A stretch of DNA of 37,321 bases from an uncultured Bacteroidales bacterium (GTDB lineage Bacteria; Bacteroidota; Bacteroidia; Bacteroidales; WCHB1-69), in NCBI GenBank assembly GCA_937901455.1, contig CALDIA010000075.1, positions 1 through 37,321 on the forward strand. The letters run 5' to 3'. Positions 14,267 through 22,602 of this stretch are shown piece after piece. A program made the position numbers and the translations under genes. The notes below the pieces were generated by a model. That model was given only the letters and a program-made list of their open reading frames with translations, was not told where the DNA came from and ran no database searches. The stretch's first letter is position 1. Every line of letters begins with the position of its first letter.

Positions 14267-15766
14267 ATGAGACGTGACGATGACGACGAAATAAATGAAA
14301 TGGACGAACTTATAGAGCAGTTCACCCAAGCGGCAGACAACCACTTTGAGGGCTTTTATATGGATAGTGAAGATCTTTTTGATGTAATTTCCTACTTCAT
14401 TGAGTCCTTCAATGTCACATATATACAGCAAGGTTTTGAGGTAGCCTTCAAGATGTTTCCCGACGATCCGGCTTTCAAGTTGCTGCATGGCAAATACATG
14501 GCCATTACTGGCGATTTCGAGTCGGCGGAGAGCGAGTTTCATGAGGTGGAGCTCGCCCACCCTGACATGGCCGAGACCTACGTGGAGCAGGTGTTGCTCT
14601 CGAAGATCACCCATACCGAAGTGGACACCATGGGCTTGTTGAAAAAGGCTTTGCACCTAAACTACGAGATTCCGGAGGCTCATGCGCTATTGGCACTCGA
14701 ATACTTGCAGCGGAACGACATAGAGCAGGCGTTGTCGCACATCACCACCGCCACCACCCAGGAAAATTACTCGCTGTGGAATCTCGACTACCTATTGTTC
14801 TCTGATCTCAGGCAGTACAGCCACGATACCGTGCTGGCCTTTCTGAAAGCGCTCACCGATGAGTTTCCAATGAACAACGAATCCTGGCACCTGCTCGGAA
14901 TGGCCCACCACAAGTACAAAGAGTACGAAGAGGCCTTGGATGCCTTCCGCTTCCAGCAGTCGCTCACCCCTGACGACGCCTACGTGCTCTCTGATATCGC
15001 CGAATGCCACTACCTGATGGGAAACTACCCGCAGGCCATTAAATATTATGAGCAATTTGCCGAAGCCAACATCTATCCTGTTGACATTATGATTGGTCGA
15101 TGCCACTTCAAGATGAAACATTACGAAGCGGCATTTCTCTACTACACCAGCGCAAAAATCTACGACCCGCTCTATCTGCAAAAGTTCCATGAGATCATCG
15201 TCACATGCCGAGCCATGAACAAGCTGGAGACTGCCAAGAGCCTCTTCCGCTACTATCTTGCCACAGAGACCGAAGACGACGTGATTGCCTTTATCATCCC
15301 TGAGCTCATCTGCCTGCTTGACCCCGTACATGACCGCGAGGAGATCTTCCGCATTCTGGACATGGTGTACAACATGGACTATTCCGAGTCCGACTTCTTC
15401 AAGTTCATCATTCAGCTTGTTTACGTGTATGATACGCCGGAGGCCTTCGATTTGGGATTAGACATCATCCGCGAATACGAGCCCAAGATGATCAACAACA
15501 CGTACCTCATGTACTGTTCTGGCATCTTTTATTGTGAAAAGCAGTGGTTTGAGAAGGGCACCTTATACTTGGAGAAGGCTTTTGATGCCATTAATCAAGA
15601 AGATTTCGAACAATTGTACAGTATGTCGCCAAAGCCTTTTGAAAATAAGGTCATCCGCGAACTAACCCGTCGCTATCAATTTGAGATTCCCAATATTCCT
15701 GAGGACCCCATCTTCGACACGGGAACTTCCTCCGACGATGATTACTTTTTCACCTATCTTTCTTAA
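14267..15766 (+). CDS. Tetratricopeptide-repeat protein
   Basis: I place the start at ATG 14267 (MRRDDDDEINEMDE, 499 residues), because an in-frame ATG at 14204 lies upstream of the promoter. There is no signal peptide, so the protein should be cytosolic. It is almost entirely helical, with TPR-type pairs, for example PEAHALLALEYLQRNDIEQA, NESWHLLGMAHHKYKEYEEA, and AYVLSDIAECHYLMGNYPQA followed by IKYYEQF. The N-terminus is strongly acidic. TPR proteins are protein-binding scaffolds; no partner can be named. The dedA gene follows 12 nt downstream and aroE overlaps that, so all three are probably one operon, although their functions look unrelated. Confidence 0.85.
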   Translation: MRRDDDDEINEMDELIEQFTQAADNHFEGFYMDSEDLFDVISYFIESFNVTYIQQGFEVAFKMFPDDPAFKLLHGKYMAITGDFESAESEFHEVELAHPDMAETYVEQVLLSKITHTEVDTMGLLKKALHLNYEIPEAHALLALEYLQRNDIEQALSHITTATTQENYSLWNLDYLLFSDLRQYSHDTVLAFLKALTDEFPMNNESWHLLGMAHHKYKEYEEALDAFRFQQSLTPDDAYVLSDIAECHYLMGNYPQAIKYYEQFAEANIYPVDIMIGRCHFKMKHYEAAFLYYTSAKIYDPLYLQKFHEIIVTCRAMNKLETAKSLFRYYLATETEDDVIAFIIPELICLLDPVHDREEIFRILDMVYNMDYSESDFFKFIIQLVYVYDTPEAFDLGLDIIREYEPKMINNTYLMYCSGIFYCEKQWFEKGTLYLEKAFDAINQEDFEQLYSMSPKPFENKVIRELTRRYQFEIPNIPEDPIFDTGTSSDDDYFFTYLS

Positions 15767-15778
15767 TCGTTTGTACAC

Positions 15779-16558
15779 ATGAAGAAAGCCATTCTGACAG
15801 TCGTCTGCATCATAGCCTTATGTGGTTGTTCCTTAGCGCAGGTTGACACCGCCGCGTCCAATAAGGGAAAGCAGTCGGTCACCGATCGGGTGATCGCTTG
15901 GTACAACAATCATCTCAACTACGGTTCTGTCACTTTATTGATGGCAGTTGAGAGTTCGTTCATTCCATTTCCTTCGGAGGTCATCGTGCCGCCGGCGGCC
16001 TATCAAGCCTGCAATGAGGATAACACCTCGCTGCATGTAACAGACTCAAAGGGGGCCAACGTATGCTTTGTCATTCTTTTCGCCACTTTGGGCGCACTCA
16101 TCGGGGCCACTATCAACTACGTGCTGGCCTTATCGCTGGGCCGTCCCATCGTATATTGGTTTGCCGACAGCAAAGTGGGGCATCTGTTGTTGCTAAATAG
16201 CGCCAAAGTGCAGAAGGCCGAGCAATACTTCATTGAGCACGGAAAGAGTTCCACCCTCATAGGCCGACTGATACCGGCTATCCGTCAGCTCATCTCCATT
16301 CCTGCTGGTTTATCCAAGATGAACTTCGGCGTCTTCTCCTTGTTCACCGCTATCGGAGCCTCCTTATGGAATACCATTCTGGCTATTCTGGGCTATATTG
16401 CCCATGGCCAACAAGACCTCATAGAGCAATACAATAACGAATTGAAGATTGCCTTGTGGGTTCTGTGCTTCCTCTTTGTGGCATACTTGATATATAAGGG
16501 GGTCAAGGGCTCCCGCGCACCAAAGGTAGCCCCTCAAGAACCTGAAACGGAGGCATGA
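15779..16558 (+). CDS. DedA-family (VTT/SNARE-associated) membrane protein
   Basis: The 259-residue protein carries the DedA signature blocks: ESSFIPFPSEVIVPPAAY (re-entrant loop with the conserved acidic residue), GALIGATINYVLALSLGRP, and LIGRLIPAIRQLISIPAGLS with KMNFGVFSLFTAIGASLWNT. A final membrane helix lies at about 222-242. DedA proteins are inner-membrane lipid transporters or flippases; some members move undecaprenyl phosphate and others support membrane potential. The first 21 residues (MKKAILTVVCIIALCGCSLA) look like an added signal peptide with a Cys pair, which many DedA proteins lack. The stop overlaps the aroE start in an ATGA arrangement. Confidence 0.9.
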   Translation: MKKAILTVVCIIALCGCSLAQVDTAASNKGKQSVTDRVIAWYNNHLNYGSVTLLMAVESSFIPFPSEVIVPPAAYQACNEDNTSLHVTDSKGANVCFVILFATLGALIGATINYVLALSLGRPIVYWFADSKVGHLLLLNSAKVQKAEQYFIEHGKSSTLIGRLIPAIRQLISIPAGLSKMNFGVFSLFTAIGASLWNTILAILGYIAHGQQDLIEQYNNELKIALWVLCFLFVAYLIYKGVKGSRAPKVAPQEPETEA

Positions 16559-17307
16559 CGATGAAGCAGTACGGGCTTATTGGAAAACCACTCAGCCATA
16601 GTTTCTCGCAACGCTATTTCACGGAAAAGTTCCAGCGCGAAGGGCTAACCGATTGCAGCTACTCGCTATGGGAGATAGCCTCCATTGCCGAGTTACCTGA
16701 TTTATTGCAGAGATGTCCTGACATTAGTGGTTTCAACGTCACCGCACCCTACAAAGAAGCGATATTGTCGTTGCTCGACCATATTGACGGGGAGGCGGCA
16801 GCCATTGGGGCGGTAAATGCCGTGCGGGTGGCGCGTTTTGCTGGCAAGCCGGTACTAACAGGTTACAATACGGATGCGGCAGGTTTCCGGCAGACACTTG
16901 AGGAACGTCTGATGCCAAGTCGTGCGCTCGTGCTGGGCACTGGAGGGGCAGGCAAGGCCATCACACACGCGCTACACACGTTAGGCATCGCCACGCGACA
17001 GGTATCGCGCGTGCACACGCAAACAGCCATATCCTACGAGGAGGTGGACGAAGCGCTGATGCACGAGCATCTGTTCATCGTCAACTGCACCCCTTTGGGC
17101 ACCGCCGGCCCACTTGAAAACGCCCTGCCTCCCCTGCCCTACCAATTCCTCACCCCACAGCATCAGCTTTACGATCTCGTCTATAACCCCGCCACCACCC
17201 CCTTTCTGCTTGAAGGCCGCGTCCATCATTGCCAAACCCAAAACGGACTCGCCATGCTGTATGCACAAGCCGAAATTTCCTGGAAAAGATTTACCAATGT
17301 CTTTTAA
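16555..17307 (+). CDS. aroE: Shikimate dehydrogenase
   Basis: AroE reduces 3-dehydroshikimate to shikimate with NADPH in aromatic amino-acid synthesis. The 250 residues are slightly shorter than E. coli AroE (272). Substrate-binding KPLSHSFSQ (11-19), NVTAPYK with catalytic Lys67, and NTDAAGF with catalytic Asp107 are intact, as are the dinucleotide loop LGTGGAGKAI (128-137) and the C-terminal QNGLAMLYAQA. The start at 16555 overlaps the dedA stop (ATGA), which favours translational coupling; a second ATG two codons later is equally usable. Only 3 nt separate its stop from the stop of the convergent T9SS gene. Confidence 0.95.
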   Translation: MTMKQYGLIGKPLSHSFSQRYFTEKFQREGLTDCSYSLWEIASIAELPDLLQRCPDISGFNVTAPYKEAILSLLDHIDGEAAAIGAVNAVRVARFAGKPVLTGYNTDAAGFRQTLEERLMPSRALVLGTGGAGKAITHALHTLGIATRQVSRVHTQTAISYEEVDEALMHEHLFIVNCTPLGTAGPLENALPPLPYQFLTPQHQLYDLVYNPATTPFLLEGRVHHCQTQNGLAMLYAQAEISWKRFTNVF

Positions 17308-17310
17308 CCT

Positions 17311-20241
17311 CTACAATACCACTATACTGCCCGTAAACATATAAGGCCTACCCGTGTAGTCGGTACAATGAATCACATATTTGAAGATATTGTTGACCAT
17401 CAACTTCCCGTTGCACATGCCATCCCACACAAAGTTCTTGTCGGAGGAGTAAAAAATCGCCTCGCCCCATCTGCTGTAAATGGTAATATCAAAGGTATTG
17501 ATTTGATTGGTGTAATATTCAGGCAAAGAGACCATGTCGTTCAGTCCATCCCCATTAGAAGGCGTAATGGTATTGGGCAGCAATACGTTCAACGGGCAAT
17601 AGGGTACTTGTACGAAGGCGGTCTGTTGGCAGGCAACATTGGAGGCGGTCACCGAGTAGAGGCCACTCAATGTAACATCAAAGGCAGTGGCAGTCTCTCC
17701 ATTGTTCCACACATAATGGTCAAAGCCCAGTGCATCGATGCTCAAGGTTGTCTCGTGATTGGTACAGAACTCAGGATTAGAGGATGACACACGCAAAAAA
17801 GTATCTATTACAGTCAGATGCATAGTCACGGCGCTGTCGCACTCATGCGAGGATATAAAGTCACGCCGAAATACGCCTGATTCTGAGAAAATCTCCCCAT
17901 TCCAATTGTAGTAGCCGCAAACGGTTTCCCACGCCTCAACCGTTTCCGGGTAACCGATAGACAAATGGAGGGTACGCACACTGTCGCAACCATTGATGGT
18001 CGTAAAGTGCTTAACATAGTCGCCACTCTCGGAGTAGGTAACCCCTTCCCATTCATATTGTTCGCAGGCGGCCACATTATCAACCTCTTGATAATGTGGC
18101 AGTACTGTCAACTGCAACGTAATAATGCTATCGCACCCGTTGCTGCCCACCAAGGTGCGGGTGGCTGTATAGTGGTCAAGACCTTCTATCGTGGCCGTGG
18201 CTATCTGGAAGCCATTGGCGTCATAGTCCATGCCGGCACAAATCTCATCAGTCAACAAGGTCTCATCGTGAACCATAGACAAAACAAGAATGGTGTCTGT
18301 CTGGGCGCAAAGAATAGTGTTGTTATCCATGATTCTGGCAGAAACCATGTATTCGCCAGGCGTATCCACGGTAATGGTAGAGCTTGTGGCACCCGTACTC
18401 CAGACGTAGTTGTATTGATTGTTCACCACCATGGGAGTCAATGGGATTGCTGAGCCATCACATATAAAGGTATCGGCACCTAAATCCACCGTTGGAAACT
18501 CGTACACATGAACAGTGAAGGCGGTATCGTAATGACATCCATACTCATCCACGGCATGCAATGTATAGGGAACATATCCGTGCGCTTGTGGCGTAATTGT
18601 GGTATTTGATGCCCCCAAGCCCGTAATGTAAAGGGAGTCAAGGTGCACATTATAAGACCAGTTCTGAGGTAATAGTTCAGGATTCAAGGCCAATTCCCAT
18701 TCCACGATATAGCCGTTATCTTCATTCTCCATATCCTGAACCTGAATATACCAATTGCCATTCAAAGGGCATCCAATCAAGGAGGAAAAATTCTGATAGG
18801 GATGATAAACTTGGGTCATGGCAGCCACGTTGGTGGAATCCACGCTATAGCTGGTAGTTCCATTATCCCAGTGTGGATTATAATGTGAATGGAAATTAGA
18901 CGTGTTGAAAAGACTGCCATTGGCGGAGGCGTAGCTATAGCCGAGGGTGGAATTATTGGACCATATATAGTTCCAGGGTTCGCCCATTGGGTTGGCATTG
19001 GGGTTGCAGGTACCGCCATCGGGACGATAGCCGATGCCCAAGTTGATACGATACACCCCAAAGGACCAATCAGAGTAGTAGTTGGGGTGCGGCAGGATGG
19101 TGGCCGATTGGCCATTGGGACAGAAAATCTGAATATAAAGATCCTCTATAGCCGAATGTTCCATCTTGATACGCACATATAGCAGGTCATTGGCATTGGA
19201 AATGGTAGCGCCATTGGCGAAATCGGTAAAGGTAACGTTTGACCGATAGTAGGTGCCATAGGGCGGGCAGCTGATGCCATCAGGCAGAAACACCGTATCC
19301 TGCACCACCAAGGAGGTGTATTGTTCGCCTTTCACCGAATCAAGCTGGATTTGGTTGCTATAGGTATATCCAATGGTAGGAATTAGCGTTTGGCCTTCGC
19401 AAATGGAGGGCAGATTATGAACAGCATGTATAGGATTATCGGATGTGCGCAAGCGGAAGGTTATCGGCTGGTTGGAGATACAGGCCACTGTATCAACGGC
19501 GACAATGGACACATCATAACCATGTGAGGGATGAAAGGCATGTTGCAATGTTTGCAGCCCCACCCCAGAAATAACTGTGTCGGAGCCTAATGTCCAGATA
19601 AAATTAGTAGAGGCATCCTGCTGATGGTATCCACCGGCTTGGTTATTTGGATAGACACCATGCACCGCCAAGGTAAGAGGTTCATTAGGACATACATCCA
19701 GATAATAGAAGTTGTCGGAAGGGTTCAAGACAGGGAGTATGGTGCTGTGTGCCGCATCCCAAGTCACAGAAAATGGTTGGCAGGCTGGTTGGCAAAAAGC
19801 GTGAATCTTGAATCCAGCACCATGATTCAAGCCAAACAAAGTGAGAAAATTGGAAGTCTTAAAGCGAAGTGTCAAGGCACCGGTGGCACTATTGGCGCCA
19901 GCCGAATAGGTCTGAATAGTGGAGCCGCCATAATTGGAAGAATTGACCCACACCAAGGGCGTGCCAGTCGCTGTGGCCGCATCATAAATAAACAAGGTGT
20001 CTGACGGATCTATATCTACCATCTGTAGCTGAATGACCACGCGCCCCTGGTTGGAGGCCGGATAAATCGTTAGCGTCTGGTTGAGGTTGGGTGCATAATT
20101 GTCTGAATTACCGCCATTATCATAAATATAAAAATTGCACCCTTGGATCTGCGTCTGAGAGCCCATGTTGACATTGGTCTGTGCCTTTACTACACACAGA
20201 CTCACGAGTATAAAGAGTATAGCAAGCGTTGTTTTTTTCAT
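17311..20241 (-). CDS. Large secreted protein with T9SS type B (gliding motility-associated) C-terminal domain
   Basis: The 976 residues start with a signal peptide (KKTTLAILFILVSLCVVKAQ). A CUB-like beta domain follows (about 28-150; YDNGGNSDNY, TLFIYDAA). A middle segment of about residues 300-545 resembles a proprotein-convertase P-domain (YVRIKMEHSAIEDLYIQIFC, NGNWYIQVQDMENEDNGYIV). PKD/Ig-like stretches come next, then Cys-containing repeats with CDSxxTLxL motifs exactly 49 residues apart (703, 752, 801). The end (885-976: NVLLPNTITPSNGDGLND, FDITIYSRWGEAIFY, NNIFKYVIHCTDYTG) is the CHU_C / type B sorting domain that directs export by the type IX system. No catalytic domain is recognised, so adhesion or surface binding is likely. 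Its -7 box is only 7 nt before the ATG. Confidence 0.92.
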   Translation of the reverse strand: MKKTTLAILFILVSLCVVKAQTNVNMGSQTQIQGCNFYIYDNGGNSDNYAPNLNQTLTIYPASNQGRVVIQLQMVDIDPSDTLFIYDAATATGTPLVWVNSSNYGGSTIQTYSAGANSATGALTLRFKTSNFLTLFGLNHGAGFKIHAFCQPACQPFSVTWDAAHSTILPVLNPSDNFYYLDVCPNEPLTLAVHGVYPNNQAGGYHQQDASTNFIWTLGSDTVISGVGLQTLQHAFHPSHGYDVSIVAVDTVACISNQPITFRLRTSDNPIHAVHNLPSICEGQTLIPTIGYTYSNQIQLDSVKGEQYTSLVVQDTVFLPDGISCPPYGTYYRSNVTFTDFANGATISNANDLLYVRIKMEHSAIEDLYIQIFCPNGQSATILPHPNYYSDWSFGVYRINLGIGYRPDGGTCNPNANPMGEPWNYIWSNNSTLGYSYASANGSLFNTSNFHSHYNPHWDNGTTSYSVDSTNVAAMTQVYHPYQNFSSLIGCPLNGNWYIQVQDMENEDNGYIVEWELALNPELLPQNWSYNVHLDSLYITGLGASNTTITPQAHGYVPYTLHAVDEYGCHYDTAFTVHVYEFPTVDLGADTFICDGSAIPLTPMVVNNQYNYVWSTGATSSTITVDTPGEYMVSARIMDNNTILCAQTDTILVLSMVHDETLLTDEICAGMDYDANGFQIATATIEGLDHYTATRTLVGSNGCDSIITLQLTVLPHYQEVDNVAACEQYEWEGVTYSESGDYVKHFTTINGCDSVRTLHLSIGYPETVEAWETVCGYYNWNGEIFSESGVFRRDFISSHECDSAVTMHLTVIDTFLRVSSSNPEFCTNHETTLSIDALGFDHYVWNNGETATAFDVTLSGLYSVTASNVACQQTAFVQVPYCPLNVLLPNTITPSNGDGLNDMVSLPEYYTNQINTFDITIYSRWGEAIFYSSDKNFVWDGMCNGKLMVNNIFKYVIHCTDYTGRPYMFTGSIVVL
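17812..18135 (-). repeat. 49-residue protein repeats in the T9SS type B protein
   Basis: Within the gene the motif CDS-x-x-T-L/M-x-L recurs at residues 703, 752 and 801, exactly 49 residues apart. Each full unit also carries a Cys near position 24 and a Y-SESG-Y/F turn near position 34. A more divergent unit appears to precede them. The repeats are conserved at protein level but clearly diverged in DNA. Confidence 0.75.
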
Positions 20242-20248
20242 CAGAGCG

Positions 20249-20256
20249 CAAAAATA
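20249..20256 (-). promoter_or_regulatory. -7 promoter element for the T9SS type B gene, leaving almost no leader
   Basis: The minus strand reads TATTTTTG followed by CGCTCTG and then the ATG. The start of transcription, normally several bases after this element, would fall at or within a base or two of the start codon, which implies a leaderless or near-leaderless mRNA. A weaker upstream promoter in the AT-rich region cannot be excluded. Confidence 0.6.
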
Positions 20257-20309
20257 TAAAAATTCTACTACAAATATTTTTTTTTAATACTTATTAAGCA
20301 AATAATCTG

Positions 20310-20317
20310 TATTTTTG
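20310..20317 (+). promoter_or_regulatory. -7 promoter element for the Nudix gene
   Basis: TATTTTTG followed by CGGC matches TAnnTTTG. Transcription would start near 20324, which favours ATG 20348 over the GTG at 20327 as the start codon. Confidence 0.65.
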
Positions 20318-20347
20318 CGGCTTTAAGTGTATCATAAACACATAAAC

Positions 20348-21052
20348 ATGGCAGTGAAGAAAAAATACGAGTTTGATTATTGGCGTCCGGCGGTAACGGT
20401 AGATAATGTAGTATTGAATTTTGACGGTAGCCAATTGCGGATGCTATTGGTTTTGCGGGGCAAGGAGCCATTCAAGGGGGTATGGGCTTTCCCCGGGGGC
20501 TTTTTGGAGGAGCATGAGACCTTGGAGGAGGCCGCACGTCGGGAACTGCTGGAGGAAACAGGTATTAACAAGGCGCCATTCATGCAAATAGGAACTTTCA
20601 GTGCCTTGGACCGTGACCCTCGCGGGCGGACCATCAGCACCGTTTTCCTGACTCTTCTCCGCCCTAACCAGCACAAAATCCAGGCTGCCGATGATGCCGA
20701 CGAAGCCTGCTGGTTCCCCATTCATCACATGCCTGCTTTGGCATTCGACCATGAGGCTATCTACCAAAAAGTGAAGTTCCAATTACGCCTCATTTGCCTC
20801 ACCACCCCTGTTCCTTTCATGCTTATGAAAGATATCTTCACACTACCGGAAATGCAACGACTCTATTCAGAAATCTTCGAGCAAGAGTTCGACCGACGTA
20901 ATTTCCAAAAACGGTTCATCTCTTCAGGCATGCTTCAACAGGTGGCCGACAACAAAAAAGAACAGCGTGCCAACGCACCCATCTATTACCGCTTTAGCCA
21001 AGCCGGTTTCTGCAATTTCTTAGCAAAGAGGTACCACGTGAACGCCAAATAG
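20348..21052 (+). CDS. Nudix protein with C-terminal winged helix (NrtR-like)
   Basis: Starting at ATG 20348 the protein has 234 residues. A GTG at 20327 is in frame but falls at the predicted start of transcription. The Nudix box is intact: GGFLEEHETLEEAARRELLE then ETGI, with all catalytic Glu residues. The preceding VVLNFDGSQLRMLLVLRGKE and GVWAFPGG blocks fit ADP-ribose-type Nudix folds. The last 80 residues (IFTLPEMQRLYSEIFEQEFD, RRNFQKRFISSGMLQQV) form the winged helix seen in the NrtR family of Nudix-derived transcription regulators. These sense ADP-ribose or other nucleotide-sugar-like ligands and include the arabinose regulator of Bacteroides. No NAD or arabinose genes lie beside it, so its target is unknown. 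With the Nudix residues kept, it may also be an active hydrolase. Confidence 0.88.
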   Translation: MAVKKKYEFDYWRPAVTVDNVVLNFDGSQLRMLLVLRGKEPFKGVWAFPGGFLEEHETLEEAARRELLEETGINKAPFMQIGTFSALDRDPRGRTISTVFLTLLRPNQHKIQAADDADEACWFPIHHMPALAFDHEAIYQKVKFQLRLICLTTPVPFMLMKDIFTLPEMQRLYSEIFEQEFDRRNFQKRFISSGMLQQVADNKKEQRANAPIYYRFSQAGFCNFLAKRYHVNAK

Positions 21053-21053
21053 A

Positions 21054-22535
21054 CTACAACTCTTTACGAAGACGAGCTACGGGAATATTGAGTTGTTCCC
21101 GATACTTGGCCACCGTGCGACGCGCTACCTGATAGCCCTTCTCCTTCAGATGGGCACATAGCACTTCGTCTGACAAGGGCTTGTGTTTGTCCTCCTCTTG
21201 TATCAGGTCTGAAAGAATTTTCTTAATCTCCTTTGAAGAAACATCATCCTGATTCACAGACTCCGAGAAAAGATGTTTCACAGGCACGATTCCAAAATCT
21301 GTCTGCACATATTTGCTATTGGAAAAGCGGGATATTGTGGAGACATCCAGATTCACCTCTTGGGCAATGGTTTTAAGCACCATAGGCTTCAACGAGCGGT
21401 CATCGCCAGTAATAAAATACTCCTTTTGGTGCTGCATGATGGCATACATGGTGTTATAGAGGATTTTCTCGCGCAGGCTCAGGGTCTGAATGAACAGTTC
21501 TCCCTTATCCACATAATCTTTCAGAAAACGAATGGCATCTGCCTCTTTGCGTGCCATCAATTGCTTATTCTTGATTGGGGCCGAGAATTCATTGTTGATA
21601 CGCAGTTTGGGCAGATACTGGTTATTTAGCGAAAGTACCGGTATCCCATCCTGTACGGAGATGGTGAAATCGGGGGTAATATTGCTTCCCGACTTTTCAA
21701 AATCAGTTCCTGAGTCCACGGGTTTGGGGTCTAAGGAGCGTATAGTCTTCAATATCTGCTGCATGGTGGATTCCGACACTTTTAATGTCTCTGCAATCTT
21801 CTGATAGTGTTTCTTGCTGAAAAGATCGAAATAGTCGGTGATGACAGTGACGGCATAGCGTGTGATGTCTGATGGATGGGGCTGGCGTCGTAACTGGATG
21901 AGCAGGCACTCTTGCAGATTCCGGGCGCCAGTGCCCGCGGGATCGAGTTCTTGAATATAATGCACCAGGATGCGTTCCACCTCTGTCGCCGTCGTGTCAA
22001 TATTGTAGTTGAAAAGCAACTCGTTGGCCACAGCCTGCAGGTCCATGGTGAAGTAACCGTCATCATCAAGGTTGCCCATAAGATACTCTGCAATACGATA
22101 TTCTGTTTCATCAAGGTCCATCTCGCCTAATTGGATCAGCCATTGCTCCCGAACCGACTGTTGATAAACTCCCACGCTGTCCACAGTCTTCACCTCTGGG
22201 GCATTCAACCGTTGCAGAGTACGCTCTGCCACATAGTCTTCCATGTCTTCTTCGCTATAGTAGTCTTCATTGAAGATATCATCATCAGACATAGATTCTG
22301 TGACTTCAAAGGGGAGTCCGTTCTCATCGTATTCAGGGGTATCATCCACTGCATCCACATAGTCTTCATGAGTATCAGGTTCAATCTCCAAGGCTGGATT
22401 TTCATCCACCTCCTTCAGGATTTCCTGTTCCAGGGAAAGATTCGGCATCTCCACCAGTTGCATCAAGCGGATGGTCTGCTGGGTAGCGGTCTGACGGAGT
22501 TCAAGTTTTTGCTGATGGGATAATTTTTCTGCCAT
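21054..22535 (-). CDS. rpoN: RNA polymerase sigma-54 factor
   Basis: The 493 residues contain the three parts of sigma-54. A Gln/Leu-rich region I (LELRQTATQQTIRLMQLVEM, PNLSLEQEILKEVDENPALE) binds activators. An acidic linker (about 56-100) follows. The core-binding domain includes LDPAGTGARNLQECLLIQLR. The DNA-binding region ends in the RpoN box ARRTVAKYRE (471-480). It is the third gene of an apparent rpoD-asnS-rpoN unit, 67 nt after asnS, with a hairpin in that gap close to the start codon. No bacterial enhancer-binding activator is encoded in the window. Its stop lies one base from the stop of the convergent Nudix gene. Confidence 0.96.
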   Translation of the reverse strand: MAEKLSHQQKLELRQTATQQTIRLMQLVEMPNLSLEQEILKEVDENPALEIEPDTHEDYVDAVDDTPEYDENGLPFEVTESMSDDDIFNEDYYSEEDMEDYVAERTLQRLNAPEVKTVDSVGVYQQSVREQWLIQLGEMDLDETEYRIAEYLMGNLDDDGYFTMDLQAVANELLFNYNIDTTATEVERILVHYIQELDPAGTGARNLQECLLIQLRRQPHPSDITRYAVTVITDYFDLFSKKHYQKIAETLKVSESTMQQILKTIRSLDPKPVDSGTDFEKSGSNITPDFTISVQDGIPVLSLNNQYLPKLRINNEFSAPIKNKQLMARKEADAIRFLKDYVDKGELFIQTLSLREKILYNTMYAIMQHQKEYFITGDDRSLKPMVLKTIAQEVNLDVSTISRFSNSKYVQTDFGIVPVKHLFSESVNQDDVSSKEIKKILSDLIQEEDKHKPLSDEVLCAHLKEKGYQVARRTVAKYREQLNIPVARLRKEL

Positions 22536-22548
22536 GCTATCTTATCAA

Positions 22549-22577
22549 ATAGGGGCGTTTTTTACAAACACCCCTAT
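22549..22577 (-). promoter_or_regulatory. Hairpin in the asnS-rpoN gap, next to the rpoN start
   Basis: ATAGGGG (22549-22555) pairs with CCCCTAT (22571-22577). After one mismatch, GTTT (22557-22560) pairs with AAAC (22566-22569) around a 5-nt loop. In the transcript the stem ends 13 nt before the rpoN AUG and is followed by UUUG rather than a long U tract. It could act as a leaky terminator, an RNA-processing site or a translation control element. Confidence 0.55.
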
Positions 22578-22602
22578 ATACTTTAATATTATGTTGTTTA
22601 GA

